A DNA stretch of 15,334 nucleotides. Origin: Clostridia bacterium. GTDB taxonomy: Bacteria > Bacillota > Clostridia > Christensenellales > CAG-138. The DNA lies in contig JAEDJH010000038.1 in assembly GCA_016296415.1 (NCBI GenBank), positions 1 through 15,334 of the forward strand. Reading direction: 5' to 3'. The translations under genes were made by a program, and so were the position numbers. Below the pieces are notes generated by a model. That model made no database searches. It saw nothing but the letters and a program-made list of their open reading frames with translations, and was not told the DNA's origin. This document shows positions 1 to 9,012 of the stretch, in pieces (the stretch's first letter is position 1; each line of letters opens with the position of its first letter).

Positions 1-70
1 GGGACTTGAACCCATACGGTCTCCCATACGCCCCTCAAACGTACGCGTCTGCCTATTCCGCCACGACCGC
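1..70 (-). tRNA. tRNA-Leu (anticodon GAG), 3' end cut off by the window edge
   Basis: Read on the minus strand, the gene starts with the acceptor strand GCGGTCG at 70-64, followed by a D arm with TGGCGGAATAGGCAGA, an anticodon arm TACGT/GCGTA enclosing loop TTGAGGG (anticodon GAG), a long variable arm, and a T arm ending in GGTTCAAGTCCC. The long variable arm and the D-arm sequence are typical of tRNA-Leu. The 3' acceptor strand and CCA lie outside the window. It would read CUC and CUU leucine codons. Confidence 0.9.
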
Positions 71-106
71 AATGCTCTCTGAGACCGTCTCGTCTCAACA
101 AGTGGT

Positions 107-135
107 ATTATAACGGCAGATCAAAGGATTGTCAA
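107..135 (-). promoter_or_regulatory. sigma-A promoter of tRNA-Leu
   Basis: On the minus strand there is a perfect TTGACA (135-130), a 17-base spacer and a perfect TATAAT (112-107). Transcription would start about 30 bases upstream of the mature tRNA 5' end, leaving a short leader to be removed by RNase P. Confidence 0.85.
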
Positions 136-247
136 CAACTTTTTTTATATATTGAATAACCAATTATTAAAATGCTTCTTACGGCATCTTTCATACTCTT
201 TTTCTTCCTCATTTATAAATCATCACCCATACTTGGGACGGTTTCTA

Positions 248-276
248 TTGACACAAAATGCTGTAAATAATAAAAT
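248..276 (+). promoter_or_regulatory. sigma-A promoter of the hut operon
   Basis: TTGACA at 248-253, a 17-base spacer, and TAAAAT at 271-276. The predicted start of transcription is near 283, about 45 bases ahead of the hutH start chosen here. This is the only strong promoter seen ahead of hutH, and the hut genes are closely spaced, so it probably drives all of them. I see nothing else recognisable between 136 and 247, apart from a pyrimidine-rich stretch near 200-220. Confidence 0.75.
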
Positions 277-289
277 GTATTGTATTATT
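266..289. promoter_or_regulatory. inverted repeat over the hut promoter, possible operator
   Basis: AATAATA (266-272) and its exact inverse TATTATT (283-289) flank a 10-base spacer that covers the -10 region and the predicted transcription start. The position would suit a repressor site. The repeat is A/T-only in an A/T-rich region, so chance is a real alternative, and no regulator gene is in the window. Confidence 0.3.
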
Positions 290-326
290 ATATGCGGAAA
301 TGTACCCGCATGATGGAGGCGATATT

Positions 327-1886
327 TTGAGCATGAATCCCGGTAACATAAACCATGTGGTAATCGACGGACAGGGACTGACGATTGAAAAGGCAGTTGC
401 CGTCGCCAGATTCAACGCCACGGTAGAGGTGGCTGCACACGCAGTCGAGGCAATGGCAAAATCCCGTGCGCTCGTTGTAAAGATACTCGATGAAAACCGC
501 GTTGCCTACGGCATCAGCACAGGCTTCGGCGAGTTTTCAAAGATAAGCATAGGAACCGAACAAAGCGGAAAGCTTCAGGAGAATCTTATCCTTTCCCATT
601 GCGTCGCCGTCGGCGAGCCGCTTAAGGAAGAAGTTGTGCGTGCAATGATGCTGCTGCGTGCCAATGCGCTTTGCAACGGTAATTCGGGCATTCGTCCCGA
701 AATCGTGCTTGCCCTGGTCGAAATGCTCAACAGGCATGTACACCCTGTCATCCCCGAAAAAGGCTCCCTCGGTGCAAGCGGCGACCTCGCTCCCCTCTCG
801 CACATGGTTCTTCCACTTCTCGGCAAGGGCGAGGTTTTCTATAACAATATGCGTATGTCCGGCGGCGAAGCGATGCGGCTTGCCGGCATTCAGACATTCA
901 GCCTTTGCGCAAAGGAGGGTCTTGCCCTCATAAACGGAACACAGTGCATGACCGCCGTGGGACTTTTATCCTGCTACGATGCAATAAGGCTTGCAAAAAC
1001 CGCAGACATTACCGCCTCCCTCACTATGGAGGCGCTCACAGCACTCAAAAACGCCTTTGAGCCGAGAGTGGTCGGCGTTCGACCCCACGCAGGGCAGCAG
1101 CTTTCCGCAAAAAACATACGGCTTCTTACCGACAACAGCCCCCTGCTCGACGCATCGCAGCAGCTCAGAGTGCAGGATGCTTACGCAATAAGGTGCCTGC
1201 CCCAGGTTCACGGTGCGTGCAGAGACGCTATAGCTCACGTCAAAAAGGTGCTTGAGGTTGAAATGAACTCCGTTACTGACAATCCTCTGCTGTTTTTGGA
1301 GGATGAAAGCGTCATCTCGGGCGGCAATTTCCACGGTGAGCCCGTCGCCCTCGTTATGGACTATCTCGGCATAGCCGTATCCGAGCTTGCAAACATATCC
1401 GAGCGCCGCATGGAACGCCTTGTAAACCCCGCACTTTCAAACGGGCTTCCGGCCTTCCTGACGCCCAACGGCGGCATAAACTCCGGCTACATGATCTGCC
1501 AGTACAGTGCCGCATCGCTCGTTTCCGAAAACAAGGTGCTTGCCCATCCCGCAAGCGTAGATTCCATCCCCAGCTCCGCAAATCAGGAAGATCACGTCAG
1601 CATGGGTACAACCGCCGCAAGAAAGAGTGCATGGATAGTTGAGAACGCTTTCTCGGTGCTCGCATTTGAATTGATGGCGGCGATACAGGGAATCGAGCTA
1701 AGGCAGCAGCAGATGCAGCTCGATATCTCCCCCGTCCACAGGGCGCTGTTTTACCACGTGCGCGAAAGCGTCGGTTTCTACGGCTTTGACCGTGAGATAA
1801 GGGACGATATAACCAACGCCAACAAGGTCGTACGAAGCGGCAGACTTATAGACATTGTCGAGTCGCTCATACCCGACTTTGAATAA
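327..1886 (+). CDS. hutH: histidine ammonia-lyase
   Basis: Removes ammonia from L-histidine to give trans-urocanate, the first step of histidine breakdown; cytosolic. The Ala-Ser-Gly triad that cyclises into the MIO electrophile is at residues 150-152 (within GASGDLAPL), followed by INGTQ, SVTDNPL, GGNFHGEP and the histidase-type QEDHVSMG motif, which separates it from phenylalanine ammonia-lyases. The start chosen is TTG at 327, because TGGAGG lies 7 bases upstream; it gives 519 residues, close to the usual ~510. An in-frame ATG at 300 lacks a good ribosome site and an ATG at 333 is 13 bases from it; both remain possible. It is the first gene of the hut operon, with hutU 42 bases downstream. 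Confidence 0.95.
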   Translation: MSMNPGNINHVVIDGQGLTIEKAVAVARFNATVEVAAHAVEAMAKSRALVVKILDENRVAYGISTGFGEFSKISIGTEQSGKLQENLILSHCVAVGEPLKEEVVRAMMLLRANALCNGNSGIRPEIVLALVEMLNRHVHPVIPEKGSLGASGDLAPLSHMVLPLLGKGEVFYNNMRMSGGEAMRLAGIQTFSLCAKEGLALINGTQCMTAVGLLSCYDAIRLAKTADITASLTMEALTALKNAFEPRVVGVRPHAGQQLSAKNIRLLTDNSPLLDASQQLRVQDAYAIRCLPQVHGACRDAIAHVKKVLEVEMNSVTDNPLLFLEDESVISGGNFHGEPVALVMDYLGIAVSELANISERRMERLVNPALSNGLPAFLTPNGGINSGYMICQYSAASLVSENKVLAHPASVDSIPSSANQEDHVSMGTTAARKSAWIVENAFSVLAFELMAAIQGIELRQQQMQLDISPVHRALFYHVRESVGFYGFDREIRDDITNANKVVRSGRLIDIVESLIPDFE

Positions 1887-1928
1887 AAATGTTTATCCAA
1901 GCGGTTAAATACAAGATAGGAGAATAAT

Positions 1929-3938
1929 ATGGAAGTAATCGACAACATAATCGAATCTGTATTCGGCGGCGAACTGCCCGAGTATCCTACATTTGAGCCC
2001 GGTATCAGGCGGGCGCCCAAAAGAGAGCCGCAGCTCAGCCGGAGCGATGCCGAGCTTGCGCTTAAGAATGCGCTTCGCTACATCCCGAAAAAGCACCACG
2101 AAAAGCTCGCTCCCGAGTTCATGCAGGAACTGCGTGAGCACGGCAGGATCTACGGCTACCGTTTCAGACCGCAGGGGCGCCTTTGGGGAAAACCCATCGA
2201 CGAATATCAGGGTGCCTGTATCGAGGGCAAGGCTTTTCAAGTAATGATAGACAACAACCTCGACTTTGAGGTTGCGCTTTACCCGTATGAGCTTGTAACC
2301 TACGGTGAAACGGGCCAGGTCTGCCAAAACTGGATGCAGTATCATCTTATAAAGGCATATCTCAAGGTTTTGACGGACGAGCAGACGCTCGTTATAGAGT
2401 CCGGACACCCCGTAGGTCTTTTCCGTTCGCATAAGCTCGCCCCGAGGGTAATACTTACCAACGGACTTATGGTCGGGCTTTTCGACAATCAGACCGACTT
2501 CAACAGGGCCGCAGCGATCGGTGTTGCAAACTACGGTCAGATGACGGCGGGCGGCTGGATGTACATCGGCCCTCAGGGCATAGTACACGGCACGTTCAAT
2601 ACCCTTCTCAATGCCGGCAGGCTCAAGCTCGGCATCCCGAAGAACGAGGATCTTGCGGGTAAGTTGTTCGTGTCCGCAGGTCTTGGCGGAATGAGCGGCG
2701 CACAGGGTAAGGCTGCGGAGATCGCCGGTGCCGTATCAATAATCGCAGAGGTTGATATTTCAAGGATAATGACAAGATACGACCAGGGCTGGGTAAGCTG
2801 CAAAACCGACAGTCTCGAAGAAGCAGTCGCCATCGCCCGCAAAAAGCTCGCCGAGAAAGCCCCCTGCGCCATTGCATACCATGGCAATATCGTGGATCTG
2901 CTGGACTACCTCATCGCACACGATATACACGTTGACCTGCTTTCCGACCAAACCTCCTGCCACGTCCCCTACGACGGAGGCTATTGTCCGCAGGGGATCA
3001 GCTTTGAAGAAAGAACAAGGCTTCTGGCGGAGGACAAGGAGACGTTTGTTAAGCTCGTAAACGCTTCGCTTATAAAGCATTATCACTGCATACAGGCGCT
3101 CAGCGAGCGTGGAACCTACTTCTTTGATTACGGAAACAGCTTCCTGAAAGCGGTATATGACGCAGGCGTAAAGGATATATGCAAAAACGGCTTTGACGAA
3201 AAGGACGGTTTCGTATTCCCCTCCTATGTTGAGGATATTCTCGGCCCGCAGCTTTTCGACTTCGGTTACGGCCCCTTCCGCTGGGTATGCCTCAGCGGCA
3301 AGCAGGAGGATCTCGATATGACCGACAAGGCGGCAATGGAGTGCATCGACCCCGACAGACGTTATCAGGACAGGGACAACTACGTCTGGGTACGAGACGC
3401 AAAGAAAAACAAGATGGTCGTCGGCACGAAGGCAAGGATACTGTATCAGGATGCAATGGGACGCACCAAGATCGCTCTCAGGTTCAACCAGCTTGTAAGG
3501 GATGGCGTTATCGGTCCCGTAATGCTCGGCAGAGATCATCATGATACCGGCGGAACGGATTCCCCCTTCCGTGAGACCTCCAACATCAAGGACGGCTCCA
3601 ATATTATGGCAGAAATGGCAACACAGTGCTTCGCCGGCAATGCGGCAAGGGGCATGAGTCTGATCGCCCTCCACAACGGCGGCGGCGTAGGTATCGGTAA
3701 GTCCATAAACGGCGGCTTCGGCATGGTCCTCGACGGAAGCGAACGTGTCGATACCATACTCTCCATGTCCATGCCGTGGGATACCATGTGCGGCGTTGCA
3801 AGGCGTGCATGGGCAAGGAATGAAAACTCGATTGCAACCGCAAAGGAATACAATGAGGTCAACAAAACTACCGACCACATCACCATTCCCGAGCTGGCGT
3901 GCAGCGAACTTATAAAGAAAACCGTTGAAACAAAATAA
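1929..3938 (+). CDS. hutU: urocanate hydratase, long form
   Basis: Adds water to urocanate to form 4-imidazolone-5-propionate, using tightly bound NAD+ as electrophile. The NAD-binding glycine-rich turn GLGGMSGAQ is at 251-259. Further family motifs are GPFRW, DHHDTGGTDSPFRE and the C-terminal ALHNGGGVGIG, INGGFGMVLDG and ARRAW blocks. At 669 residues it is about 110 longer than the usual bacterial enzyme (~555) and resembles the ~675-residue eukaryotic-type form in length. The block before GPFRW reads FDFGY, where the short bacterial type has CRGI. The start has AGGAG 7 bases upstream. It lies 30 bases ahead of ftcD. Confidence 0.94.
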   Translation: MEVIDNIIESVFGGELPEYPTFEPGIRRAPKREPQLSRSDAELALKNALRYIPKKHHEKLAPEFMQELREHGRIYGYRFRPQGRLWGKPIDEYQGACIEGKAFQVMIDNNLDFEVALYPYELVTYGETGQVCQNWMQYHLIKAYLKVLTDEQTLVIESGHPVGLFRSHKLAPRVILTNGLMVGLFDNQTDFNRAAAIGVANYGQMTAGGWMYIGPQGIVHGTFNTLLNAGRLKLGIPKNEDLAGKLFVSAGLGGMSGAQGKAAEIAGAVSIIAEVDISRIMTRYDQGWVSCKTDSLEEAVAIARKKLAEKAPCAIAYHGNIVDLLDYLIAHDIHVDLLSDQTSCHVPYDGGYCPQGISFEERTRLLAEDKETFVKLVNASLIKHYHCIQALSERGTYFFDYGNSFLKAVYDAGVKDICKNGFDEKDGFVFPSYVEDILGPQLFDFGYGPFRWVCLSGKQEDLDMTDKAAMECIDPDRRYQDRDNYVWVRDAKKNKMVVGTKARILYQDAMGRTKIALRFNQLVRDGVIGPVMLGRDHHDTGGTDSPFRETSNIKDGSNIMAEMATQCFAGNAARGMSLIALHNGGGVGIGKSINGGFGMVLDGSERVDTILSMSMPWDTMCGVARRAWARNENSIATAKEYNEVNKTTDHITIPELACSELIKKTVETK

Positions 3939-3968
3939 GCATAAAAATATTATCGGAGGAACTGAAAA

Positions 3969-4862
3969 ATGGCAAAAATAGTAGAATGCATCCCCAACAT
4001 CAGCGAAGGCAGAAGAACCGAAGTAGTCGAAGCCTGCATCGGCGTAATCAGAGAAGTCCCCGGTGTTATACTTCTCGACTATTCGTCCGACCCCAGCCAT
4101 AACAGAAGCGTTATCACCATGGTCGGCGAGCCCGAGCAGGTCGCCGAGGCAGCTTTCCGCCTTGCAAAAGCGGCACGTGACAACATCGATCTCACCGTTC
4201 ACACCGGCGAGCATCCCCGTATGGGTGCTATCGACGTAATTCCCTTCGTTCCGATCAAGGAAATGACCGTTGCCGAATGCGTTGAGCTTTCCAAGACCGT
4301 TGGTGAGCGCATTGCCAACGAGCTCGAGATTCCCGTGTTCCTCTATGAAGATTCCGCAAGCGCACCGCACAGAAAGAACCTTGCCTCCATCCGCAAGGGA
4401 CAGTTTGAAGGCATGGCTGAAAAGGTTCACGAGGACGACTGGCATCCCGACTTCGGCGGTGAGCGCATCCACCCCACCGCAGGCGTTGTAGCCGTCGGCG
4501 CACGCGCTCCTCTCGTGGCGTACAACATTAACCTCAGCACCTCCGACATAAAGATCGCCGACAAGATCGCAAAGATAATCCGTGAAAGAAGCGGCGGCTT
4601 CCGTCACGTCAAGGCGCTCGGCGTTATGCTTGAGGACAGGAACATTGCGCAGGTTTCCATCAATATGTGCAACTATGAAAAAACCCCGCTTTACAGGGTG
4701 TTTGAGCTTGTACGCATCGAGGCCGCCCGCTATGGCGTAACGATAACCGGCTCCGAGATCATCGGTCTTGCCCCCATGAACGCCCTCATCGACACAGCCG
4801 AATACTATCTGCAGCTTGAAGGCTTCTCAAAAGCGCAGGTGCTTGAAAACAGGTTGATGTAA
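3969..4862 (+). CDS. ftcD: glutamate formimidoyltransferase
   Basis: Transfers the formimino group of N-formimino-L-glutamate to tetrahydrofolate, giving glutamate and 5-formimino-THF. The 297 residues cover only the formiminotransferase N and C subdomains; the cyclodeaminase domain fused to this enzyme in mammals is absent here and is encoded at the end of the next frame. The family start VECIPNISEGR is at 4-14, and the catalytic histidine lies in VHTGEHPRMGAID at position 82, the number it has in the mammalian enzyme. A CGGAGGA ribosome site precedes the ATG. The gap to the following hutI frame is 15 bases, so the two are almost certainly co-transcribed. Confidence 0.95.
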   Translation: MAKIVECIPNISEGRRTEVVEACIGVIREVPGVILLDYSSDPSHNRSVITMVGEPEQVAEAAFRLAKAARDNIDLTVHTGEHPRMGAIDVIPFVPIKEMTVAECVELSKTVGERIANELEIPVFLYEDSASAPHRKNLASIRKGQFEGMAEKVHEDDWHPDFGGERIHPTAGVVAVGARAPLVAYNINLSTSDIKIADKIAKIIRERSGGFRHVKALGVMLEDRNIAQVSINMCNYEKTPLYRVFELVRIEAARYGVTITGSEIIGLAPMNALIDTAEYYLQLEGFSKAQVLENRLM

Positions 4863-4877
4863 AGCCCGGGGATAACG

Positions 4878-6773
4878 ATGTCAGCGACAAAAGTCATAAT
4901 TAACATAGGTATGCTTGCCACCGCCAAGGGCTCATCGGCTAAGTCCGGAAGCGCTCAGGGCGATGTTGCGCTTTTGGAAAATGCCTACATAGCGCTGGAA
5001 AACGAGCTTATACTCGATGTTGGCACGGGCGAGGTTCCAAGCAATCTTTTGACCAAGGACACGGTTGTGATCGACGCCGGAGGACAGCTCGTTACCGCAG
5101 GGCTCGTCGATGCGCATACCCACCTTGTGTTCGGCGGCTGGCGTGAGCATGAGCTTGCACAAAAACTAAAGGGCGTTGCATACCTTGACATATTAAAAAG
5201 CGGCGGCGGCATACTCTCCACCGTCAGAAGCACCCGACTTGCCACCGAAGATGAGCTCGTCCAAAAGACAAATGCGGTGCTTGAAACCATGCTCACCCTC
5301 GGAACAACCACCGTTGAGGCAAAAAGCGGCTACGGGCTTTCGCTTGACGACGAAGTAAAACAGCTCAATGCAGTAAAGCGTCTGAACTCCATGCAGCCCG
5401 TGGAGCTTGTATCCACATTCATGGCGGCCCACGCCGTACCGACCGAATACGCAAATGACAGAGAGGCATATATCAGGCTCGTCACCGACGAGATGCTCCC
5501 CTACGTTGCGGAAAACAAGCTTGCGGAGTTTTGCGACGTATTCTGCGAAACCGGCGTATTCTCCCCCGAGGAGTCGGAAAGGATACTCAGCAAAGCACAG
5601 TCGCTCGGAATGCGTGCGAAGATCCACGCAGACGAGATAGATGCCATTGGTGGCTCGGAGCTGGCGGGCCGCATCGGCGCCATAAGCGCGGAGCATCTTA
5701 TCGCCGCAACCGACAGCGGCATAAAGAGCCTCGCCGACGGCGGCGTTATCGCCGCACTTTTGCCCGCAACATCTTTCTACCTCGGAAAGACCTTTGCTCC
5801 CGCAAGGCAGATGATCGAATCCGGTGTCCCTGTTGCGGTCGCAAGTGACTTCAATCCCGGCTCCACCCCGAACCTCTCCCTGCAGCTCGCAATGAACATA
5901 GCCTGCTTCAGGTACAGAATGACACCCGAGGAGGTTTTAACCGCCGTAACGCTGAATGCGGCGGCGGCCATTGGCAGAGCCGACAGCATAGGCACGATAG
6001 AAAAGGGTAAGCAGGCGGACATTATCATTTGGGACTCGCCGAATCTTGACAGGATTTTCTATCGCTACGGCGCCAATCAGGTAAAAACAGTTATTAAAAA
6101 AGGAGAAATCAAAGCAATGGACGGAAGAATAATCGACGAAAGCAAGCTCGCCACTATGCGGGTCTGTGACTTTATAGAGCTGGTTGCATCCGACGCTCCC
6201 GCACCCGGAGGCGGCTCCGTTTCCGCAGTGGCCGGCGCAATGGGCATCGGACTTGCCGCCATGACCGCAAAGCTCACCATCGGCAAGAAAAAATATGCCG
6301 AGGTTGAGGAGCTTATGAAATCCATAGTGGAAAAGGCTGCACCGTTTGTCGGGTGCATGACCGAGGGCATTGACCGTGACACGGACGCCTACAACGTTGT
6401 TGCTGACGTGTTCAAAATGCCTAAGTCCACCGACGAGGAAAAGGCTGCGAGAAAGGCCGCAATGCAGGCAGGTCTCAAGGGTGCGGCGCAGGTTCCGTTC
6501 GATCTGCTCCTGAACTGTGAAAAGGCATTGGAAATACTTACCGAGTGCGTCGGTACGATAAACTCCAACTGCTATTCCGACCTCGGTTCGGGAGCTGCGA
6601 ATCTCCGCAGTGCCGCACAGGGGGCATGGCTCAATGTTTTGATAAACGTCGGCGGCATAGCCGATGAAGCGTTCGTTTCCGACCTCCTCACGAGGGGCAA
6701 AGCCGCTATCGACCATTGCTACGAGCTTGCCGACAAGGCTTTCAACGATGTCGAGCTTCTGATAAAGGGCTGA
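4878..6773 (+). CDS. hutI-fchA: imidazolonepropionase fused to formimidoyl-THF cyclodeaminase
   Basis: A single 631-residue frame. Residues 1 to about 412 are imidazolonepropionase of the amidohydrolase superfamily, which opens imidazolonepropionate to formiminoglutamate: metal ligands H80 and H82 (DAHTH), H250 (HADE) and D324 (SDFNPG). Residues 414-631 are a complete formimidoyl-THF cyclodeaminase, which releases ammonia from 5-formimino-THF to give 5,10-methenyl-THF: glycine-rich PAPGGGSVSA at 441-450 and DTDAYN at 501-506. Both halves have the normal length of the free-standing enzymes. No stop codon separates them, and the joint carries an AGGAG and an ATG at M414 that could start a separate 218-residue cyclodeaminase. 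A sequencing error removing a stop seems unlikely, since the frame runs straight from one domain to the other. Confidence 0.92.
   Translation: MSATKVIINIGMLATAKGSSAKSGSAQGDVALLENAYIALENELILDVGTGEVPSNLLTKDTVVIDAGGQLVTAGLVDAHTHLVFGGWREHELAQKLKGVAYLDILKSGGGILSTVRSTRLATEDELVQKTNAVLETMLTLGTTTVEAKSGYGLSLDDEVKQLNAVKRLNSMQPVELVSTFMAAHAVPTEYANDREAYIRLVTDEMLPYVAENKLAEFCDVFCETGVFSPEESERILSKAQSLGMRAKIHADEIDAIGGSELAGRIGAISAEHLIAATDSGIKSLADGGVIAALLPATSFYLGKTFAPARQMIESGVPVAVASDFNPGSTPNLSLQLAMNIACFRYRMTPEEVLTAVTLNAAAAIGRADSIGTIEKGKQADIIIWDSPNLDRIFYRYGANQVKTVIKKGEIKAMDGRIIDESKLATMRVCDFIELVASDAPAPGGGSVSAVAGAMGIGLAAMTAKLTIGKKKYAEVEELMKSIVEKAAPFVGCMTEGIDRDTDAYNVVADVFKMPKSTDEEKAARKAAMQAGLKGAAQVPFDLLLNCEKALEILTECVGTINSNCYSDLGSGAANLRSAAQGAWLNVLINVGGIADEAFVSDLLTRGKAAIDHCYELADKAFNDVELLIKG
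6101..6119 (+). promoter_or_regulatory. internal ribosome binding site and ATG for the cyclodeaminase domain
   Basis: Inside the fused frame, AGGAG at 6101-6105, preceded by a run of A, lies 11 bases before ATG at 6117-6119 (M414). Starting there would give a 218-residue protein with 27 residues before PAPGGG, the usual N-terminal length for free-standing cyclodeaminases. It looks like the original start of fchA kept after the upstream stop was lost. Confidence 0.5.
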
Positions 6774-6786
6774 CAGCAGCAACTAA

Positions 6787-6827
6787 AAAAGGGTCTGTAC
6801 CGATACAGGCCCTTTTGTTTCGTTTTA
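6787..6827. terminator. bidirectional intrinsic terminator between hut operon and deoD
   Basis: A 13-bp stem (6787-6799 with 6804-6816, one G-U pair) with loop CCGA, beginning AAAAGGG and ending CCCTTTT. It is followed by TTTTGTTTCGTTTT on the plus strand and by a T run on the minus strand, so it can stop transcripts from both the fused hutI-fchA and deoD. Confidence 0.9.
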
Positions 6828-6838
6828 TGCAGTATGTT

Positions 6839-7543
6839 TTACTCGGCGATCTCCAGCGCAAGCTCCATCATCTGGGTGAAGGTATTCTGACGCTCCTCGG
6901 GCGTGCATCCGTCACCGACAAGGGGTCTGTCGGAAATGGTGCAGATACAGAGTGCATTCTTTCCTGCCCTTGCAGCGTTCATGTAGAGAGCCGCACTCTC
7001 CATCTCGACCGCAAGCACTCCCATCTTCTGCCAATCGGTAAGGCTGCCCTCGTAATCATCGTAGAAGGTGTCGGACGAATAAACATTGCCAACCATATAA
7101 TCGAGGTTCATCTTCTCCGCCTGCTCGACCGCCTTTCTGAGGAGCTTGAAGCTCGCAATGGGTGCATAGGTTCCGGGAAGCTTATACTGCGCCGCATAGT
7201 TTGAGTTGGTGCAGGCACCCTGACCGATAACTATCGAGCGAAGCTGCAAATCCTTGTGTATAGCACCTGCGGAGCCGATTCTGATTATGTTCTCAACGCC
7301 GTACATATTGAAAAGCTCATAGGAATAAATGCCGATGGAGGGCATTCCCATGCCGCTTGCCATTACGGAGATTCTTTTTCCTTTATAATATCCCGTGTAG
7401 CCCTGTATTCCCCTTACGTTGTTGACAAGCTTTGCATCCTCCAAAAAGGTTTCTGCAATGAATTTTGCACGAAGCGGATCGCCGGGCATCAAAACCGTCT
7501 TTGCGAAATCGCCAATATCTGCTGTGTTATGCGCTGTGCTCAT
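6839..7543 (-). CDS. deoD: purine nucleoside phosphorylase, DeoD type
   Basis: Phosphorolysis of purine (deoxy)ribonucleosides to the free base and (deoxy)ribose-1-phosphate; a hexameric cytosolic salvage enzyme. The 234-residue length is standard. Visible family features are the ribose-site H5, phosphate site GDP at 21-23 with R25 and R88, SAG at 91-93, the VEMES ribose and base-binding block at 179-183, and the catalytic D205 with R218 (SD...R spacing as in E. coli D204/R217). GGAGG lies 7 bases upstream of the ATG on the minus strand. It stands alone, converges on the hut operon, and is divergent from copZ. It has no evident functional link to either neighbour. Confidence 0.95.
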   Translation of the reverse strand: MSTAHNTADIGDFAKTVLMPGDPLRAKFIAETFLEDAKLVNNVRGIQGYTGYYKGKRISVMASGMGMPSIGIYSYELFNMYGVENIIRIGSAGAIHKDLQLRSIVIGQGACTNSNYAAQYKLPGTYAPIASFKLLRKAVEQAEKMNLDYMVGNVYSSDTFYDDYEGSLTDWQKMGVLAVEMESAALYMNAARAGKNALCICTISDRPLVGDGCTPEERQNTFTQMMELALEIAE

Positions 7544-7570
7544 AATTTACCTCCAAGCATTGATGAAAAT

Positions 7571-7599
7571 ATTATAATCCACTCTCCGCATTCGGTCAA
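7571..7599 (-). promoter_or_regulatory. sigma-A promoter of deoD
   Basis: On the minus strand, TTGACC (7599-7594), a 17-base spacer, and TATAAT (7576-7571), about 28 bases upstream of the deoD start codon. Confidence 0.85.
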
Positions 7600-7638
7600 C
7601 GCCCATTTTCCCAATTCCCTCCAAGTTGCCTATGGCGA

Positions 7639-7666
7639 TTGACGAAAAAATATGATAACATAATAT
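7639..7666 (+). promoter_or_regulatory. promoter of the copZ-mnmA-copA operon
   Basis: TTGACG (7639-7644), a 16-base spacer and TAATAT (7661-7666), or AATATA with 17 bases. It lies about 25 bases ahead of the copZ start. I looked for CopY-type or CsoR-type copper operators around it and saw none that I could support. Confidence 0.6.
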
Positions 7667-7691
7667 AAACAAACGACAAGGAGCAGATAAT

Positions 7692-9001
<1,310 letters not shown>

Positions 9002-9012
9002 CAGGAGGTCAG

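Noticed and set aside
81..91. GAGACCGTCTC palindrome between the tRNA-Leu gene and its promoter
   Set aside because: Only 5+5 bases around one central base in the short tRNA leader; easily chance, with no T tract for a terminator.
300..326. ATG at 300 as hutH start
   Set aside because: Only a weak upstream ribosome site and about 17 bases from the predicted transcription start; the TTG at 327 has TGGAGG at ideal spacing.
1905..2588. 227-codon minus-strand frame opposite hutU
   Set aside because: Shadow of hutU; low-complexity composition and no motif.
2760..4607. Very long open frame on the minus strand (615 codons) opposite hutU and ftcD
   Set aside because: It lies wholly over two well-supported enzymes on the other strand; no domain or ribosome site is seen, and the length follows from the codon bias of the real genes.
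5937..6782. 281-codon minus-strand frame opposite the cyclodeaminase domain
   Set aside because: Shadow of the fused hutI-fchA frame, with no recognisable protein features.
7600..7691. Copper-responsive operator (CopY or CsoR type) ahead of copZ
   Set aside because: No TACAnnTGTA or G/C-rich CsoR-like palindrome visible.
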